DNA from: CANMXU01 sp052030545
GTDB lineage: Bacteria > Pseudomonadota > Gammaproteobacteria > Enterobacterales > Alteromonadaceae
NCBI RefSeq assembly: GCF_052030545.1
Contig: NZ_JBPDIH010000004.1
Span: 1 to 64,000, forward strand
Length of the DNA stretch: 64,000 nt
Direction of reading: 5' to 3'
Made by a program: the position numbers and the translations under genes
The notes under the pieces: generated by a model
Seen by the model: the letters and a program-made list of their open reading frames with translations, nothing else
Told to the model about the DNA's origin: nothing
Database searches by the model: none
In this document: in pieces, positions 17,955-27,948 of the stretch
Layout of the letters: each line of letters starts with the position of its first letter
Numbering within the stretch: position 1 is the first letter of the stretch

Positions 17955-19100
17955 ATGTCGACTAAAAGAAACTACAAAGACAGTCAAAATGCCCTAGTAC
18001 TTACTGGCGGCGGCGCTCGAGCTTCTTACCAAGTTGGTGTGCTTTCAGCCATCGCCAAGTTTGTACCAAGGAACCACGGTATTCCATTCCCTATTATTTG
18101 TGGCACGTCTGCTGGCGCTATTAATACCACGGCATTAGCCTGTTATGCATCGTGCTTTCATTTAGGCGTGAAAAAGCTAGAGTGGGTTTGGAAAAACCTC
18201 GATACCAATAAAATTTATCATAGTAATGCTAACAATGTTTTTGGTCATATTTTTAGCGGTATGTTGGCAAGTTTCCAAGCAGACTACGCCAATAAAAAAT
18301 CACGCAGTTTATTAAACAATGCGCCACTTCGAGACCTACTCAATAAGGTTATCGATTTTAATCGTATTGACAATAATATATTACGCGGTTACTTATCAGC
18401 GGTATCTGTTACAGCATCAAGCTATAGCAGCGGTGACTCAATTAGTTTCTATCAGTCAGAAGCCAACATTGCCCCTTGGTTTAGAGCAAAACGTCGAGGA
18501 CAGCCTAGTCAAATAAATAGCGAGCACTTAATGGCGTCTTCTGCCATTCCACTGGTTTTTCCTTCAGTTAAAATTGGGCAAGAACACTTTGGTGATGGTT
18601 CAATACATCAGCTTTCGCCGCTAAGCCCAGCAATTCATTTAGGCGCAAAGAATTTATTAGTGGTCGGTGTAGAGCAGCCGAAAGAGCCGATTCATGCTAA
18701 AGAGAATAATCCGCATCCGCCAACGACATCAACAATAGCGGGTCATTTATTAGATACGATTTTTTCTGATACCTTGCAAAGTGATTTAGAACGCATGGAA
18801 CGTATTAACCAAACCGTGGCGTTAATCCCGCCTGAAAAAAGGCAATCGGGGCTTACTCATATCAATAGTTTAATGATCAACCCCAGCCATGACTTTAATG
18901 CGATGGCAGTTGATTATTTTCAAGAACTGCCTTTATCGATAAAACTGTTACTTCGCTCAGCGGGTATTACTAACGATGCTGAATCAAGTATTGTCAGTTA
19001 TCTATTATTTGAGAAAAACTACTGTCGACAACTCATTAAACTCGGCTTCGAAGATGCAATGGAGCAAGAAGTGCAAATTCGCGATTTTCTTCGCATTTAA
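17955..19100 (+). CDS. Patatin-like phospholipase
   Basis: Patatin-domain lipid acyl hydrolase of 381 aa. The oxyanion loop GGGAR is at 18-22, the nucleophile elbow GTSAG at 50-54 has S52 as catalytic serine, and the catalytic aspartate is in the FGDGS motif near residue 217. The Ser-Asp dyad is therefore complete. No signal peptide or transmembrane segment is evident, so it is probably cytoplasmic or membrane-peripheral. Substrate unknown; relatives release fatty acids from phospholipids. A stand-alone gene, convergent with the antiporter gene that follows. Confidence 0.88.
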   Translation: MSTKRNYKDSQNALVLTGGGARASYQVGVLSAIAKFVPRNHGIPFPIICGTSAGAINTTALACYASCFHLGVKKLEWVWKNLDTNKIYHSNANNVFGHIFSGMLASFQADYANKKSRSLLNNAPLRDLLNKVIDFNRIDNNILRGYLSAVSVTASSYSSGDSISFYQSEANIAPWFRAKRRGQPSQINSEHLMASSAIPLVFPSVKIGQEHFGDGSIHQLSPLSPAIHLGAKNLLVVGVEQPKEPIHAKENNPHPPTTSTIAGHLLDTIFSDTLQSDLERMERINQTVALIPPEKRQSGLTHINSLMINPSHDFNAMAVDYFQELPLSIKLLLRSAGITNDAESSIVSYLLFEKNYCRQLIKLGFEDAMEQEVQIRDFLRI

Positions 19101-19118
19101 CTTGTACTTAAAAACGTT

Positions 19119-21086
19119 TTAATGCCCTTCATGAACAAGACGTTCAAAACACTCAACACGATACGGCTTGCCTCTTACAACAATGGTATCTTGCGATTGC
19201 AATACGGTATCTAATTCAGGCTCTTCACATTCAATTCCATCTCGGCGCATTGCAATAAGTGCGACTTTTGAGTTTGCCATATTCAGTGAACGAATTGAGT
19301 AACCACATGCATACGAATCTTCGGTGAGCAAAATAGCGTGAGCAAATTCAATGCGATCTATAGCCTCTGGGCTCATATCGGTATGCTCACCTTGGAAAAA
19401 TCCATGTAGGTGGTTGTAGTGATTCTTACGCTCTTTTTGCACGCGTCTTAGAATTCGGGAAAATGGCACACCGGTCAATGATAACACTTGCGACACTAAC
19501 ATTAAGCTGCCTTCTAAACTCTCTGGTACCACTTCATTCGCGCCAGCAGCCTGCAAGTTATCAAGCTGATCATCATTTCGTGTTCTAACCAAAATTGGAA
19601 CATCTGGCGACAAACTTCTAATTTTTTTTATGATCTCTATCGATTGCTGATCTTCACCAAACGCAATAACAACCAGTTTCGCCTCAGACAAATGCGCAGC
19701 ATGTAATAGCTCAGCTTGCCTTGATGAGCCAAACAATACATTTTCACCCGCTTCACGTGCTTTAGTTGTTCTTAGTGGGTCAATATCAATCGCGACAAAA
19801 GGTATTTTTTCTTGTTTTAGAAATCGACTTACTGTTTGCCCTATCCGGCCAAAACCACAAATAATTACATGGTCTTTTAAATCTTTATTATCAGGAAGCT
19901 GCTCTAACGACTCTGTATCTTCAGGTTTTTCTTGATTAAGCCAAAGTGCCCACTTTCTCGCGTTATCAATCATATAAGGTGTTATTGCCATGCTAATTAC
20001 ACCAGATACCAGCAATATTGAGGCAACATCAACCGGTATGATCTTAAATTGATTAGCTAACGCAATAAGTACAAAACCAAATTCGCCCATTTGTGCCAAC
20101 ATAAAACCAGAGGCCCAGCCATCCTTTGCAGACTCTCCGGCTTTTACTGCCAGGCTTTTAATTACCAGCACTTTTATTGCCATAAAGGCAACCATGACAA
20201 ATAACACCATTAAAGGTGAAGATAACAAAATACTAATATCGAGTTTCATGCCAACGGTAACAAAAAACAGACCAAGCAAGATGTCTCTATATGGCCTGAT
20301 ATCAGCTTCTAATTGATGTTTGTATTGGCTCTCTCCTAACATCATACCAGCCAGAAATGCCCCTAATGCCATAGATAAACCAAACCACTGGGTAAGCGCT
20401 GCAGCGACTAAAGTTACCAACAAGGTTGTAAGCACAAAAAGTTCGTCTGTGCGCACCTGTGCGACCAAATTAAATAACCGTGGCAGTAACCATTTGCCGG
20501 TAAATAAAAGAAGGCCAACAACAAAGACCCCTTTGACTAAAGCAAAAAGTAACTCCAAAAACATTGAAGATTGCCCGTCAAGCGCAAGCATAGGAATGAT
20601 AATAAGAAAGGGAACAACAGCGACATCTTGAAACAGTAAAATCGCCACAGAAATCTGCCCGGCTTTTCGTTTCATTGCGCCAGTTTCACTAAGTTGCCTG
20701 ATAACAATGGCGGTAGAAGAAAGCGCTAGAATACTACCTATGGTTAAAGAGCTTGCGAAACTTTGCCCCAAAAACCAAGCAAACAGTGTAAAAATAGCTA
20801 ATGAAATGCCGACCTGCAAACTTCCGACCGACACCACTAAATGCCGCATAGCCATTAATTTAGGAACAGAAAACTCTAACCCTAAGGTAAACAGTAAAAA
20901 TACAATGCCGAGTTCGGCAAAGTGCTCATAGTTATCTTGATCAACAACAAACGAAAAACCATGCTCTCCCACCAACATTCCGGCAACTAAATAGGCAAGA
21001 ATGGCAGGCAAGTGCAAGCGGCGAAATAGCCAAACAATGACTACCGCACTGGTTAAAATTGCAAGAATTTCTACAAAATGAGACAC
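19119..21086 (-). CDS. CPA2-family cation:proton antiporter with RCK domain (Kef-type)
   Basis: Inner-membrane protein of 655 aa. Residues about 5-380 form the 12-13 transmembrane segments of a Na+/H+ exchanger fold. Residues about 412-530 are a TrkA-N/RCK nucleotide-binding domain (CGFGRIGQTVSRFL dinucleotide loop, then VAIDIDP). Residues about 570-655 are a TrkA-C domain. This is the KefB/KefC/YbaL architecture, which exports K+ or Na+ in exchange for protons under cytoplasmic control. No KefF/KefG partner gene is adjacent, so glutathione gating is not indicated. It is transcribed alone. Confidence 0.9.
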   Translation of the reverse strand: MSHFVEILAILTSAVVIVWLFRRLHLPAILAYLVAGMLVGEHGFSFVVDQDNYEHFAELGIVFLLFTLGLEFSVPKLMAMRHLVVSVGSLQVGISLAIFTLFAWFLGQSFASSLTIGSILALSSTAIVIRQLSETGAMKRKAGQISVAILLFQDVAVVPFLIIIPMLALDGQSSMFLELLFALVKGVFVVGLLLFTGKWLLPRLFNLVAQVRTDELFVLTTLLVTLVAAALTQWFGLSMALGAFLAGMMLGESQYKHQLEADIRPYRDILLGLFFVTVGMKLDISILLSSPLMVLFVMVAFMAIKVLVIKSLAVKAGESAKDGWASGFMLAQMGEFGFVLIALANQFKIIPVDVASILLVSGVISMAITPYMIDNARKWALWLNQEKPEDTESLEQLPDNKDLKDHVIICGFGRIGQTVSRFLKQEKIPFVAIDIDPLRTTKAREAGENVLFGSSRQAELLHAAHLSEAKLVVIAFGEDQQSIEIIKKIRSLSPDVPILVRTRNDDQLDNLQAAGANEVVPESLEGSLMLVSQVLSLTGVPFSRILRRVQKERKNHYNHLHGFFQGEHTDMSPEAIDRIEFAHAILLTEDSYACGYSIRSLNMANSKVALIAMRRDGIECEEPELDTVLQSQDTIVVRGKPYRVECFERLVHEGH

Positions 21087-21364
21087 ATAAATTCCTTTTG
21101 CTACTGCTGAATAAGTATAGCTGAGTCACTATAGGTTTAACATTATGATATATAAACCAAAGTGAATATGCATTAGATAGTTACGTTAATCGGCAATCCT
21201 CTGCCGCCAAAAACTTGTCATCGTATTTAGTTTTAATTTTAGACGATTTTTTAGCGATATAATTTTTGCCAATTTTCAAAAGGTTAAAAATGTAACAGAC
21301 AAAATTACAAAATAGGAATAGTTCTTGCTTTCGACAGTGTGACAACAAAAGTTAAGGTGACTGT

Positions 21365-22237
21365 ATGCAAACACTAGATATAGACAATGCACAATATGCT
21401 GATTTCAATGCTTTTAGGCTTTTTGCTAATAGTTCTGATCACGAGTCTAAGCGTCGTAGTGAACTTATTGAACAATTACAAATTACTCTTGAGATTGACA
21501 AGTTGCTCAATATTTTTGCGATGGAAGCAACAAAAACGGTAGATTTTTCAAGCCTTTGCTTTAAAAATGAAATTGCCTTCGCCTCTATTCGTGGTGGAAA
21601 AAAAGCTAAGCATCAGCACGACTTTGATTTAAAAGTAAATAATGAATTCTTAGGTGTGTTGTCATATAGCGCTAAAAAGCCGATTAATATTAGTGATATT
21701 AGTCGCTTAAATGCATTGCATAAATGTTTACTTTATCCATTACGTAACGCCTTACAATATCAACGCGCTTTATCATTAGCGATGCAAGACGGTTTAACCG
21801 CGTTAGGTAACCGTCGCTATTTTGACGAACAACTAAAACGCGCGATGCATCATGCAAAGCGTCAGCATCAACAATTGGGGCTAATTGTCTGCGATTTGAA
21901 CAAATTTAAAGCCATTAACGATAACTTTGGTCATAAAGTTGGTGATGACGTGCTAATACAGTTTTCATCGGCTTTAAAAGCGTCTGTGCGAGACTCAGAC
22001 AGTATATTTAGGTTTGGCGGAGACGAGTTTTCAATCATTGTTGAAGATGCCTGTGAAAAGTCGCTTTCAGCGATTGAACAACGTATAAATATCGCGTTAA
22101 AAAACAACCTAACGTTAAGAAAATACAAGGTCACTTGCAGTTTAGGCCATACATTTATGAACCGTTCAGACTCAGAAAAAAGTTTATTCGAGCGCGCAGA
22201 CAAAGCGTTATATCGTGCAAAAATGAGCATGGCATAA
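21365..22237 (+). CDS. Diguanylate cyclase (GGDEF)
   Basis: Protein of 290 aa. The N-terminal ~135 residues are a GAF-like or otherwise unrecognised sensor domain without transmembrane segments. The C-terminal ~155 residues are a GGDEF domain starting at DGLTALGNRRYFD. The active site is GGDEF at 218-222 (FRFGGDEFSII). An inhibitory I-site RDSD (209-212) lies exactly five residues before it, so it should be an active cyclase with product feedback. It makes c-di-GMP from GTP in the cytoplasm. An AAGGTGA ribosome site precedes the start. The c-di-GMP riboswitch 4 kb upstream is a plausible reader. Confidence 0.93.
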   Translation: MQTLDIDNAQYADFNAFRLFANSSDHESKRRSELIEQLQITLEIDKLLNIFAMEATKTVDFSSLCFKNEIAFASIRGGKKAKHQHDFDLKVNNEFLGVLSYSAKKPINISDISRLNALHKCLLYPLRNALQYQRALSLAMQDGLTALGNRRYFDEQLKRAMHHAKRQHQQLGLIVCDLNKFKAINDNFGHKVGDDVLIQFSSALKASVRDSDSIFRFGGDEFSIIVEDACEKSLSAIEQRINIALKNNLTLRKYKVTCSLGHTFMNRSDSEKSLFERADKALYRAKMSMA

Positions 22238-22269
22238 ATTTACTTTCATCAAAAAGCTAGTCGAACTTT

Positions 22270-22920
22270 TTATGCTTGTTCATTCAGTAGTTCGACAAAA
22301 GCTTGTTGCTTTTCATTTGCAGATGCGTCAATAAGCAAGCGGCAAAATCTTACCGCCTTGGCAAATTGCCCTTGCCCCAATAAATATAAAACTTTAATAA
22401 AATATTTTTTATCTAAATAAAATACGTGGCAATAGTGCGCTATGGCATCGTCAATTGACGGGTAAGTCACGCCATCAAAAATAAACTGTGTGGCATCTTC
22501 ATCGAGTTCCAATGCAACGCCGTTAACCACAATAGGCCAACCTAAGTAGTTAACACGTCCTTGAGCCACCTCGAACATAAACCAAGCACTTTTTTGAAAA
22601 CTGGCAAAATTGCCCCCTTCAAAACCACTGTTAGCAAGTTCTTGTTTAGTCCAATTTAACCCGATGGCGAGATCTTTTCGATATTTGTACATCAATTTTT
22701 GTTTGACGAGATGTTTAACGGCAAAAATCGATTTCGCCTCCGCCTGTACTGCCCAACGATGACATTCCACACAGCTTGGTACATTTATCTGTTGATGCAA
22801 TGCCCCCAATGCATTACTGACTTGATTGGGAAAAACAAAGCAAGTTGACGAAGGCTCACCACAAAACCAACAGTGATGGCGCTTATCAAATGGGATCTCA
22901 ATATCAACTAGCTCGTTCAT
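22270..22920 (-). CDS. Conserved hypothetical protein with CxxC zinc-binding pairs
   Basis: Protein of 216 aa, family not recognised. Near the N-terminus HHCWFCGEPSSTC and PSCVECH provide two CxxC(H) pairs about 30-35 residues apart, as in HNH-like or zinc-ribbon modules. The remainder is mixed alpha/beta with a helical C-terminus. There is no signal peptide. It starts 17 nt after the helicase gene on the same strand and probably shares its transcript, which hints at, but does not prove, a nucleic-acid link. Confidence 0.7.
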   Translation of the reverse strand: MNELVDIEIPFDKRHHCWFCGEPSSTCFVFPNQVSNALGALHQQINVPSCVECHRWAVQAEAKSIFAVKHLVKQKLMYKYRKDLAIGLNWTKQELANSGFEGGNFASFQKSAWFMFEVAQGRVNYLGWPIVVNGVALELDEDATQFIFDGVTYPSIDDAIAHYCHVFYLDKKYFIKVLYLLGQGQFAKAVRFCRLLIDASANEKQQAFVELLNEQA

Positions 22921-22937
22921 GTGTACACAACGTAAAA

Positions 22938-24260
22938 CTAACGTTTATTCTTCTTGGCGAGCTTTTTCTTCTTGCTTAATTTTTTAGTCTTTTTGTTAAC
23001 AGTCGTTGCCGTTTTAGTTTGACTATTTTTCTTAGCAATTCGTTGATTTTTTTCTTTCGTCGCTTGATAACGGTTTTTCTTTTCAGCCTTTGGCGCTTCG
23101 TCTTGGTATTGCGCTGGTAATGGACGGTCTAACTCGTAACCTGGCACAATAATGCGCTCAAACGTTCTGCCAATTAATGCTTCAATATTACCTAAAAACT
23201 TTTCATCTTTTGGACTCACTAAAGAAATTGCGGTGCCATTTTTTCCGGCGCGGCCTGTTCGACCAATGCGGTGGACATAATCTTCAGCAAGAAACGGTAA
23301 ATGAAAGTTTACCACATAAGGTAAGTTGTCAATATCAATACCACGCGCAGCAACATCGGTTGCCACAAGCACTCTAACACTGCCATTAACAAACTTTTCA
23401 AGGGCTTTGTTGCGCGCCCCTTGGCTTTTATCACCGTGGCACAAAGCGGTTTTTATGCCGTCAAGCTCTAGACCTTTTGCCAGCTCGTTTGCACTTTCTT
23501 TAGTGCCTGCAAAAACCATAACTTGTTGCCAGTTATTAACACCAATGATCTCAGACAATAGCTCACGTTTGCGTTGCTCTGATACCCAATAAACCGATTG
23601 TTTTACTTTACCTGAAGTCGCATTTTGCTTAGCCACTTCTAGGGTTTTAGGGGTCACTAATATTTGTTTGGCAAGCGTTTTGACTTTATTTGAAAAAGTC
23701 GCTGAAAACATTAAAGTTTGATGTTTTTGTTTCATCAGCAACATCAGTTTTTCAATGTCTTTTAAAAAGCCCATATCTAACATGCGATCGGCTTCATCTA
23801 ACACAAGGTATTTAATATGAGATAAATCGAGATTTCTTAATTCGACATGCTCTAACAAGCGACCCGGCGTCGCCACTAATACGTCAAGCCCAGCTTTAAG
23901 CATATTAGTTTGTCCTGGCATATTAACACCACCATAAATTACGCCAGACTTTAACGGTAAAAACTCACTGTAAGTACTTACGTTTTCAGCCACTTGTGCT
24001 GCTAATTCTCGTGTTGGCGTTAAAATTAAGGCACGTAATGAAGAGCCCGGCACGCTGGTAGTGTTTTTAGCAAGTGCATCTAGAATGGGTAAAGTAAAGG
24101 CTGCTGTTTTTCCTGTTCCCGTTTGCGCACTCGCTAACAAGTCGTGACCCGAGCGGATCAAAGGGATCGCTTGCTGCTGTATTGGTGTTAAATTCTTATA
24201 ACCACAACCTTTTACTGCCTTTAATAATTCAGCCGATAATCCAATTGCATCAACACTCAT
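22938..24260 (-). CDS. rhlE: DEAD-box RNA helicase, RhlE-like
   Basis: ATP-dependent RNA helicase of 440 aa. The Q motif GYKNLTPIQQQAIP is at about 20-33, Walker A AQTGTGKT at 45-52, and PTRELA, the DEAD box, SAT and HRIGRTGRAG follow in order. The C-terminal ~60 residues are lysine-rich and low-complexity, ending in KKLSKKKKLAKKNKR, as in RhlE-type RNA-binding tails. It probably acts in ribosome assembly or cold-stress RNA remodelling. The exact subgroup (RhlE versus SrmB) is not certain. It is followed by a CxxC hypothetical gene in the same direction. Confidence 0.85.
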   Translation of the reverse strand: MSVDAIGLSAELLKAVKGCGYKNLTPIQQQAIPLIRSGHDLLASAQTGTGKTAAFTLPILDALAKNTTSVPGSSLRALILTPTRELAAQVAENVSTYSEFLPLKSGVIYGGVNMPGQTNMLKAGLDVLVATPGRLLEHVELRNLDLSHIKYLVLDEADRMLDMGFLKDIEKLMLLMKQKHQTLMFSATFSNKVKTLAKQILVTPKTLEVAKQNATSGKVKQSVYWVSEQRKRELLSEIIGVNNWQQVMVFAGTKESANELAKGLELDGIKTALCHGDKSQGARNKALEKFVNGSVRVLVATDVAARGIDIDNLPYVVNFHLPFLAEDYVHRIGRTGRAGKNGTAISLVSPKDEKFLGNIEALIGRTFERIIVPGYELDRPLPAQYQDEAPKAEKKNRYQATKEKNQRIAKKNSQTKTATTVNKKTKKLSKKKKLAKKNKR

Positions 24261-24405
24261 TTACACACCCAACAATAACCAAAATAAAATTGCGCGGATT
24301 ATAACAGTTTTAACCGCGCATACTATGATTGCTTCGTTATAAATTATTAACCAGACTCAGTGACGACTTTAAGTATAATTTAGCGATTATGCTTTAACTT
24401 ATTAT

Positions 24406-24888
24406 TTACAATTTTTTTTGCCAAAATACCGCTTGGCCCATGGTCGGATCAAGTTCATAACCACTAAAACCGACTTTTTGATAGGCTTTTTGTGCGACCT
24501 CATTTCCCTGTAAAACTTCCAAAGTTAACTTGCAGCAGCCTTTGTTTTTGGCAATTTTTTCAACTTCCGCCAGCATTATGGTTGAAATACTCTGCCCTCG
24601 AAACTTAGGCGCAACAACAACGTCATGAATATTAACTAAAGGTTTGGCGGCAAATGTTGAAAAACCTTCCATACAGTTAATTAACCCCGCTGGTTGATCA
24701 CCCACATAGCAAATTACGCTAAACGCCATGTTTGCTTTTTGTAGTGCGCTGATTAAATGCTCTTGGGTATATTGAGCTAATGGCTCGCCACCGCCCATTG
24801 GATCTTGCGCGTAAGCATTGAGGAGAAAAAGTAAATCTTCACCATGCTTATCGTTGTGGTAGTCGGCTTGGATACAAGTAATCTTCAT
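24406..24888 (-). CDS. GNAT-family N-acetyltransferase
   Basis: Protein of 160 aa with the GNAT fold. The acetyl-CoA pyrophosphate loop is VVAPKFRGQSISTIML, followed by the LTLEVLQGNEVAQKAYQKVGF segment where acetyl transfer usually occurs. Substrate unknown. A single gene, with AAGGGAC before the ATG. Confidence 0.85.
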   Translation of the reverse strand: MKITCIQADYHNDKHGEDLLFLLNAYAQDPMGGGEPLAQYTQEHLISALQKANMAFSVICYVGDQPAGLINCMEGFSTFAAKPLVNIHDVVVAPKFRGQSISTIMLAEVEKIAKNKGCCKLTLEVLQGNEVAQKAYQKVGFSGYELDPTMGQAVFWQKKL

Positions 24889-25013
24889 TGGAGTCCCTTT
24901 AGGTTTGAATGCTTAGATTTACACAGCTTTAATATTTCACTTACTAAATATTAAAGCTTATGTTTTTCAACATGACTGGGTGATATTTATCACTTTATTC
25001 TATACTGATACAA

Positions 25014-25997
25014 ATGAGCGAACAAACTAAAAACTGCAAATACCAAGACCCTGATGGCGCGACCTGCTTAGAGCAAAGTAACGCGTCAGGATTTTGCTAT
25101 TGGCACGATAAAACCGTCGATAAATCAAGTTCATCAGTTAAAGTGGCGCTTGAAACCTATGCTAAAAAAGGCGGTTTACTGCGCGGCATTATTTTACAGC
25201 GCGCTAACTTAAGTGGTATTGATTTAGTTAATCACGGCAGTAAAACCGGCTACGATTTTAGCTATGCCGACTTTTATCGTGCTGATTTATCTAATGGTCA
25301 TCTATTTAATATTAACCTCTCTGGTGCCAGCTTAATGAAAGCCAATTTAGCCAATGCTAATTTAAATTGCGCAACGTTAGAAAAAACCAATTTATTAGGC
25401 GCTAAATGGACACAAACCAAGATTGAAAACATCCAGTTTGGCAAAAAGCTAAAACAAGAAGACCAAGCCAAACAAGCCTTGCGCGATCACGATCATGCCA
25501 GCGCTATCGACTATTTCGAGCAAGCAGAAGAAATATATCGCGATCTGCGCAAACATGCGGAACGCGAAGGTATATTTAGTTTAGCGGGGCAATTCATTCA
25601 TCGCGAACTCACCATGCGGCGCATGCAATTGCCGCCACTTAGCCTAAAACGATTAACGTCAAAAATTATTGATTTATTTTGTGGTTATGGTGAAAACCCT
25701 GTACGCATTATTTTATTATCGATTATCTTGATCATTATTTGTGCGGTGTTGTATGCGTTGTCAGGCCTCAATTATCAAGATCAACTATACGTCATGTCTT
25801 TTGAAAAAAGCGTTGCTGAAAACTGCCATATTTTCTTATCATGCCTTTATTATTCAGTAGTGACTTTTACTACCTTAGGTTATGGCGATTTTACGCCAAT
25901 TGGCTTTTCAAGGGCTATTGCCGCCATGGAAGCGTTTACTGGCAGCTTTACCATTGCCCTCTTTGTGGTGGTATTTGTAAAAAAAATGACAAGATAA
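25014..25997 (+). CDS. Pentapeptide-repeat potassium-channel-like protein
   Basis: Protein of 327 aa with an unusual domain order. (1) A short cysteine cluster C8-x9-C18-x9-C28-x2-H31 that could bind zinc. (2) Pentapeptide repeats (about 60-140; A(D/N)LxxANL pattern). (3) A helical linker (about 145-200). (4) A two-transmembrane pore module (about 228-325) with the selectivity filter TLGYGD near 290. The filter indicates K+ selectivity, so it is probably an inner-membrane tetrameric channel with a cytoplasmic sensing region. Relatives with this order occur in Vibrio and Shewanella, but their gating signal is unknown to me. Confidence 0.85.
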   Translation: MSEQTKNCKYQDPDGATCLEQSNASGFCYWHDKTVDKSSSSVKVALETYAKKGGLLRGIILQRANLSGIDLVNHGSKTGYDFSYADFYRADLSNGHLFNINLSGASLMKANLANANLNCATLEKTNLLGAKWTQTKIENIQFGKKLKQEDQAKQALRDHDHASAIDYFEQAEEIYRDLRKHAEREGIFSLAGQFIHRELTMRRMQLPPLSLKRLTSKIIDLFCGYGENPVRIILLSIILIIICAVLYALSGLNYQDQLYVMSFEKSVAENCHIFLSCLYYSVVTFTTLGYGDFTPIGFSRAIAAMEAFTGSFTIALFVVVFVKKMTR

Positions 25998-26092
25998 CAC
26001 CTATCTTAGCTATTTAGTGCTTTTTCCTTCTCTAGCGCCCTGCTAGAATAGCGGCAATTTTATTTTCATGCTTTTGACGGAACCATTTCCTA

Positions 26093-27799
26093 ATGCGTAC
26101 TAGCCAATATTTACTTTCTACTTTAAAAGAAACTCCAGCAAGTGCTGAAGTTATCAGTCATCAATTAATGTTACGAGCAGGTCTTGTGCGTAACGTCGCT
26201 TCAGGTTTATATACTTGGCTACCCACTGGCTTAAAAGTATTAAGAAAAGTAGAAAACATTGTTCGTGAAGAAATGGAAAAAGCTCACTCTATTGAAGTGT
26301 TAATGCCGATGGTTCAACCGGCTGATTTGTGGGAAGAGTCTGGTCGTTGGGAAGACTACGGCCCTGAGCTGTTACGATTAAAAGATCGTCACCACAGGCC
26401 TTTTGTTTTAGGGCCAACACACGAAGAAGTGATCACCAAATTAGTGGCGAATGAACTTAGCAGCTACAAACAGTTGCCGCTTAACTTATTCCAAATTCAA
26501 ACTAAATTTAGAGATGAAATTCGTCCTCGTTTTGGTGTAATGCGCGGTCGTGAATTTTTAATGAAAGATGCATACTCATTTCATTTAAGTGATGAGTGTT
26601 TAGAAAAAACCTATCAAACCATGTACGACGCTTATTGTCGTATTTTTGAACGTTTAGGTTTAGATTACCGCCCAGTTATTGCTGACACCGGTTCTATTGG
26701 TGGTGAAGCATCGCACGAGTTCCATGTACTTGCAGACTCAGGTGAAGATGATATTGCCTTTAGCGACGCTAGCGACTTTGCTGCGAATATTGAAAAAGCC
26801 GAAGCCTTAGCGCCAGCAGGCGAACGCCCAGCGCCAAGTAAAGAAAAAGCGCAAGTTGCTACGCCTAATGTGAAAACCATTGCTGAAGTGGCTAAGTTTT
26901 TAAGTGCCTCAGAGCAAGAAATTGTTAAAACGCTTATCGTCTTAGGTGAAAGTGCGGAAGGCGAAAAAGCGCCATTAGTGGCATTAGTGTTACGAGGCGA
27001 TCATCAGTTAAATGAAATAAAAGCTGAAAAAATTGCCGGTGTTGCTAGTCCATTAACATTAGCAAGCGACGAGCAAGTTGAAGAAGTATTAGGGTGTAAT
27101 ATCGGCTCAATTGGTCCGGTAGCACTCACAATTCAAACCATTGTCGACCGCAGCGCCGCACACTTAGCTGATTTTGTTTGTGGCGCCAATGAAAACGACG
27201 TTCACTTTACTGGTGTAAACTGGGATCGTGATTGTCAAAATTATCAAGTTGAAGATATCCGCAATGTGGTTGAAGGCGACCCAAGCCCATGTGGCCAAGG
27301 TAACATTGTTATCAAGCGTGGGATTGAAGTTGGTCACATTTTCCAACTAGGTGAAAAATATGCACAAGCGATGAACTGTGGTGTATTGACCGAAGCTGGT
27401 AAACATCAAATATTAACCATGGGTTGTTACGGCATTGGTGTGTCGCGTATTGTTGCTGCTGCGATTGAGCAAAACCATGACAAATACGGTATTAAATGGC
27501 CAACAGCGATTGCGCCATTTCAAGTAGCGATTGTACCGATGAATATGGCAAAGTCTGCACGAGTAAAAGAAACGGCTGAAAAACTTTATCAAGAGTTATC
27601 TGATGCTGGCATCGAAGTCTTATTTGATGATCGTAAAGAGCGCCCGGGCGTTATGTTTGCTGATCATGAATTAATGGGCACGCCGTTATTGTTAATCGTT
27701 GGTGAACGCAACCTAGATGCACAACAAGTTGAATTAAAAAATCGTCAAACAGGTGAAAAATCACTGATTGATATTAGCGAAATTGCTAACTTGTTTTAA
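26093..27799 (+). CDS. proS: Prolyl-tRNA synthetase
   Basis: Class II aminoacyl-tRNA synthetase of 568 aa, bacterial type. Motif 1 is in the N-terminal catalytic half and motif 2 is the TKFRDEIRPRFGVMRGREFLMKDAYSF stretch. An inserted editing (INS/YbaK-like) domain runs about 225-390. Motif 3 (GCYGIGVSRIVAAAIEQ) and a C-terminal anticodon-binding domain with DDRKERPGVMFADHELMG complete it. It charges tRNA-Pro. It is monocistronic, with a strong terminator downstream. Confidence 0.98.
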   Translation: MRTSQYLLSTLKETPASAEVISHQLMLRAGLVRNVASGLYTWLPTGLKVLRKVENIVREEMEKAHSIEVLMPMVQPADLWEESGRWEDYGPELLRLKDRHHRPFVLGPTHEEVITKLVANELSSYKQLPLNLFQIQTKFRDEIRPRFGVMRGREFLMKDAYSFHLSDECLEKTYQTMYDAYCRIFERLGLDYRPVIADTGSIGGEASHEFHVLADSGEDDIAFSDASDFAANIEKAEALAPAGERPAPSKEKAQVATPNVKTIAEVAKFLSASEQEIVKTLIVLGESAEGEKAPLVALVLRGDHQLNEIKAEKIAGVASPLTLASDEQVEEVLGCNIGSIGPVALTIQTIVDRSAAHLADFVCGANENDVHFTGVNWDRDCQNYQVEDIRNVVEGDPSPCGQGNIVIKRGIEVGHIFQLGEKYAQAMNCGVLTEAGKHQILTMGCYGIGVSRIVAAAIEQNHDKYGIKWPTAIAPFQVAIVPMNMAKSARVKETAEKLYQELSDAGIEVLFDDRKERPGVMFADHELMGTPLLLIVGERNLDAQQVELKNRQTGEKSLIDISEIANLF

Positions 27800-27890
27800 T
27801 CGTACCTCGCGTTAACGCGATTTTAGGCGCAGCGGTAGATTTAACACAGAATTAAATTTAGCGCGGTATTAATTTTAACGCGATACGGTA

Positions 27891-27926
27891 AAAGGATAAA
27901 AACCTTAGGTTTTTATCCTTTTTTTA
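27891..27926 (+). terminator. Intrinsic terminator of proS
   Basis: AAAGGATAAAAACC-TTA-GGTTTTTATCCTTT with a T-run. The stem is 14 bp. A/T tracts on both sides mean it can also serve the convergent gene at 27949. Confidence 0.88.
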
Positions 27927-27948
27927 CGCTTATTTTTAATAGAAAACC

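Noticed and set aside
27807..27820. Perfect palindrome TCGCGTTAACGCGA after proS
   Set aside because: It lies just upstream of the proS terminator with no promoter role evident. A likely chance or minor hairpin; not enough to call an operator.
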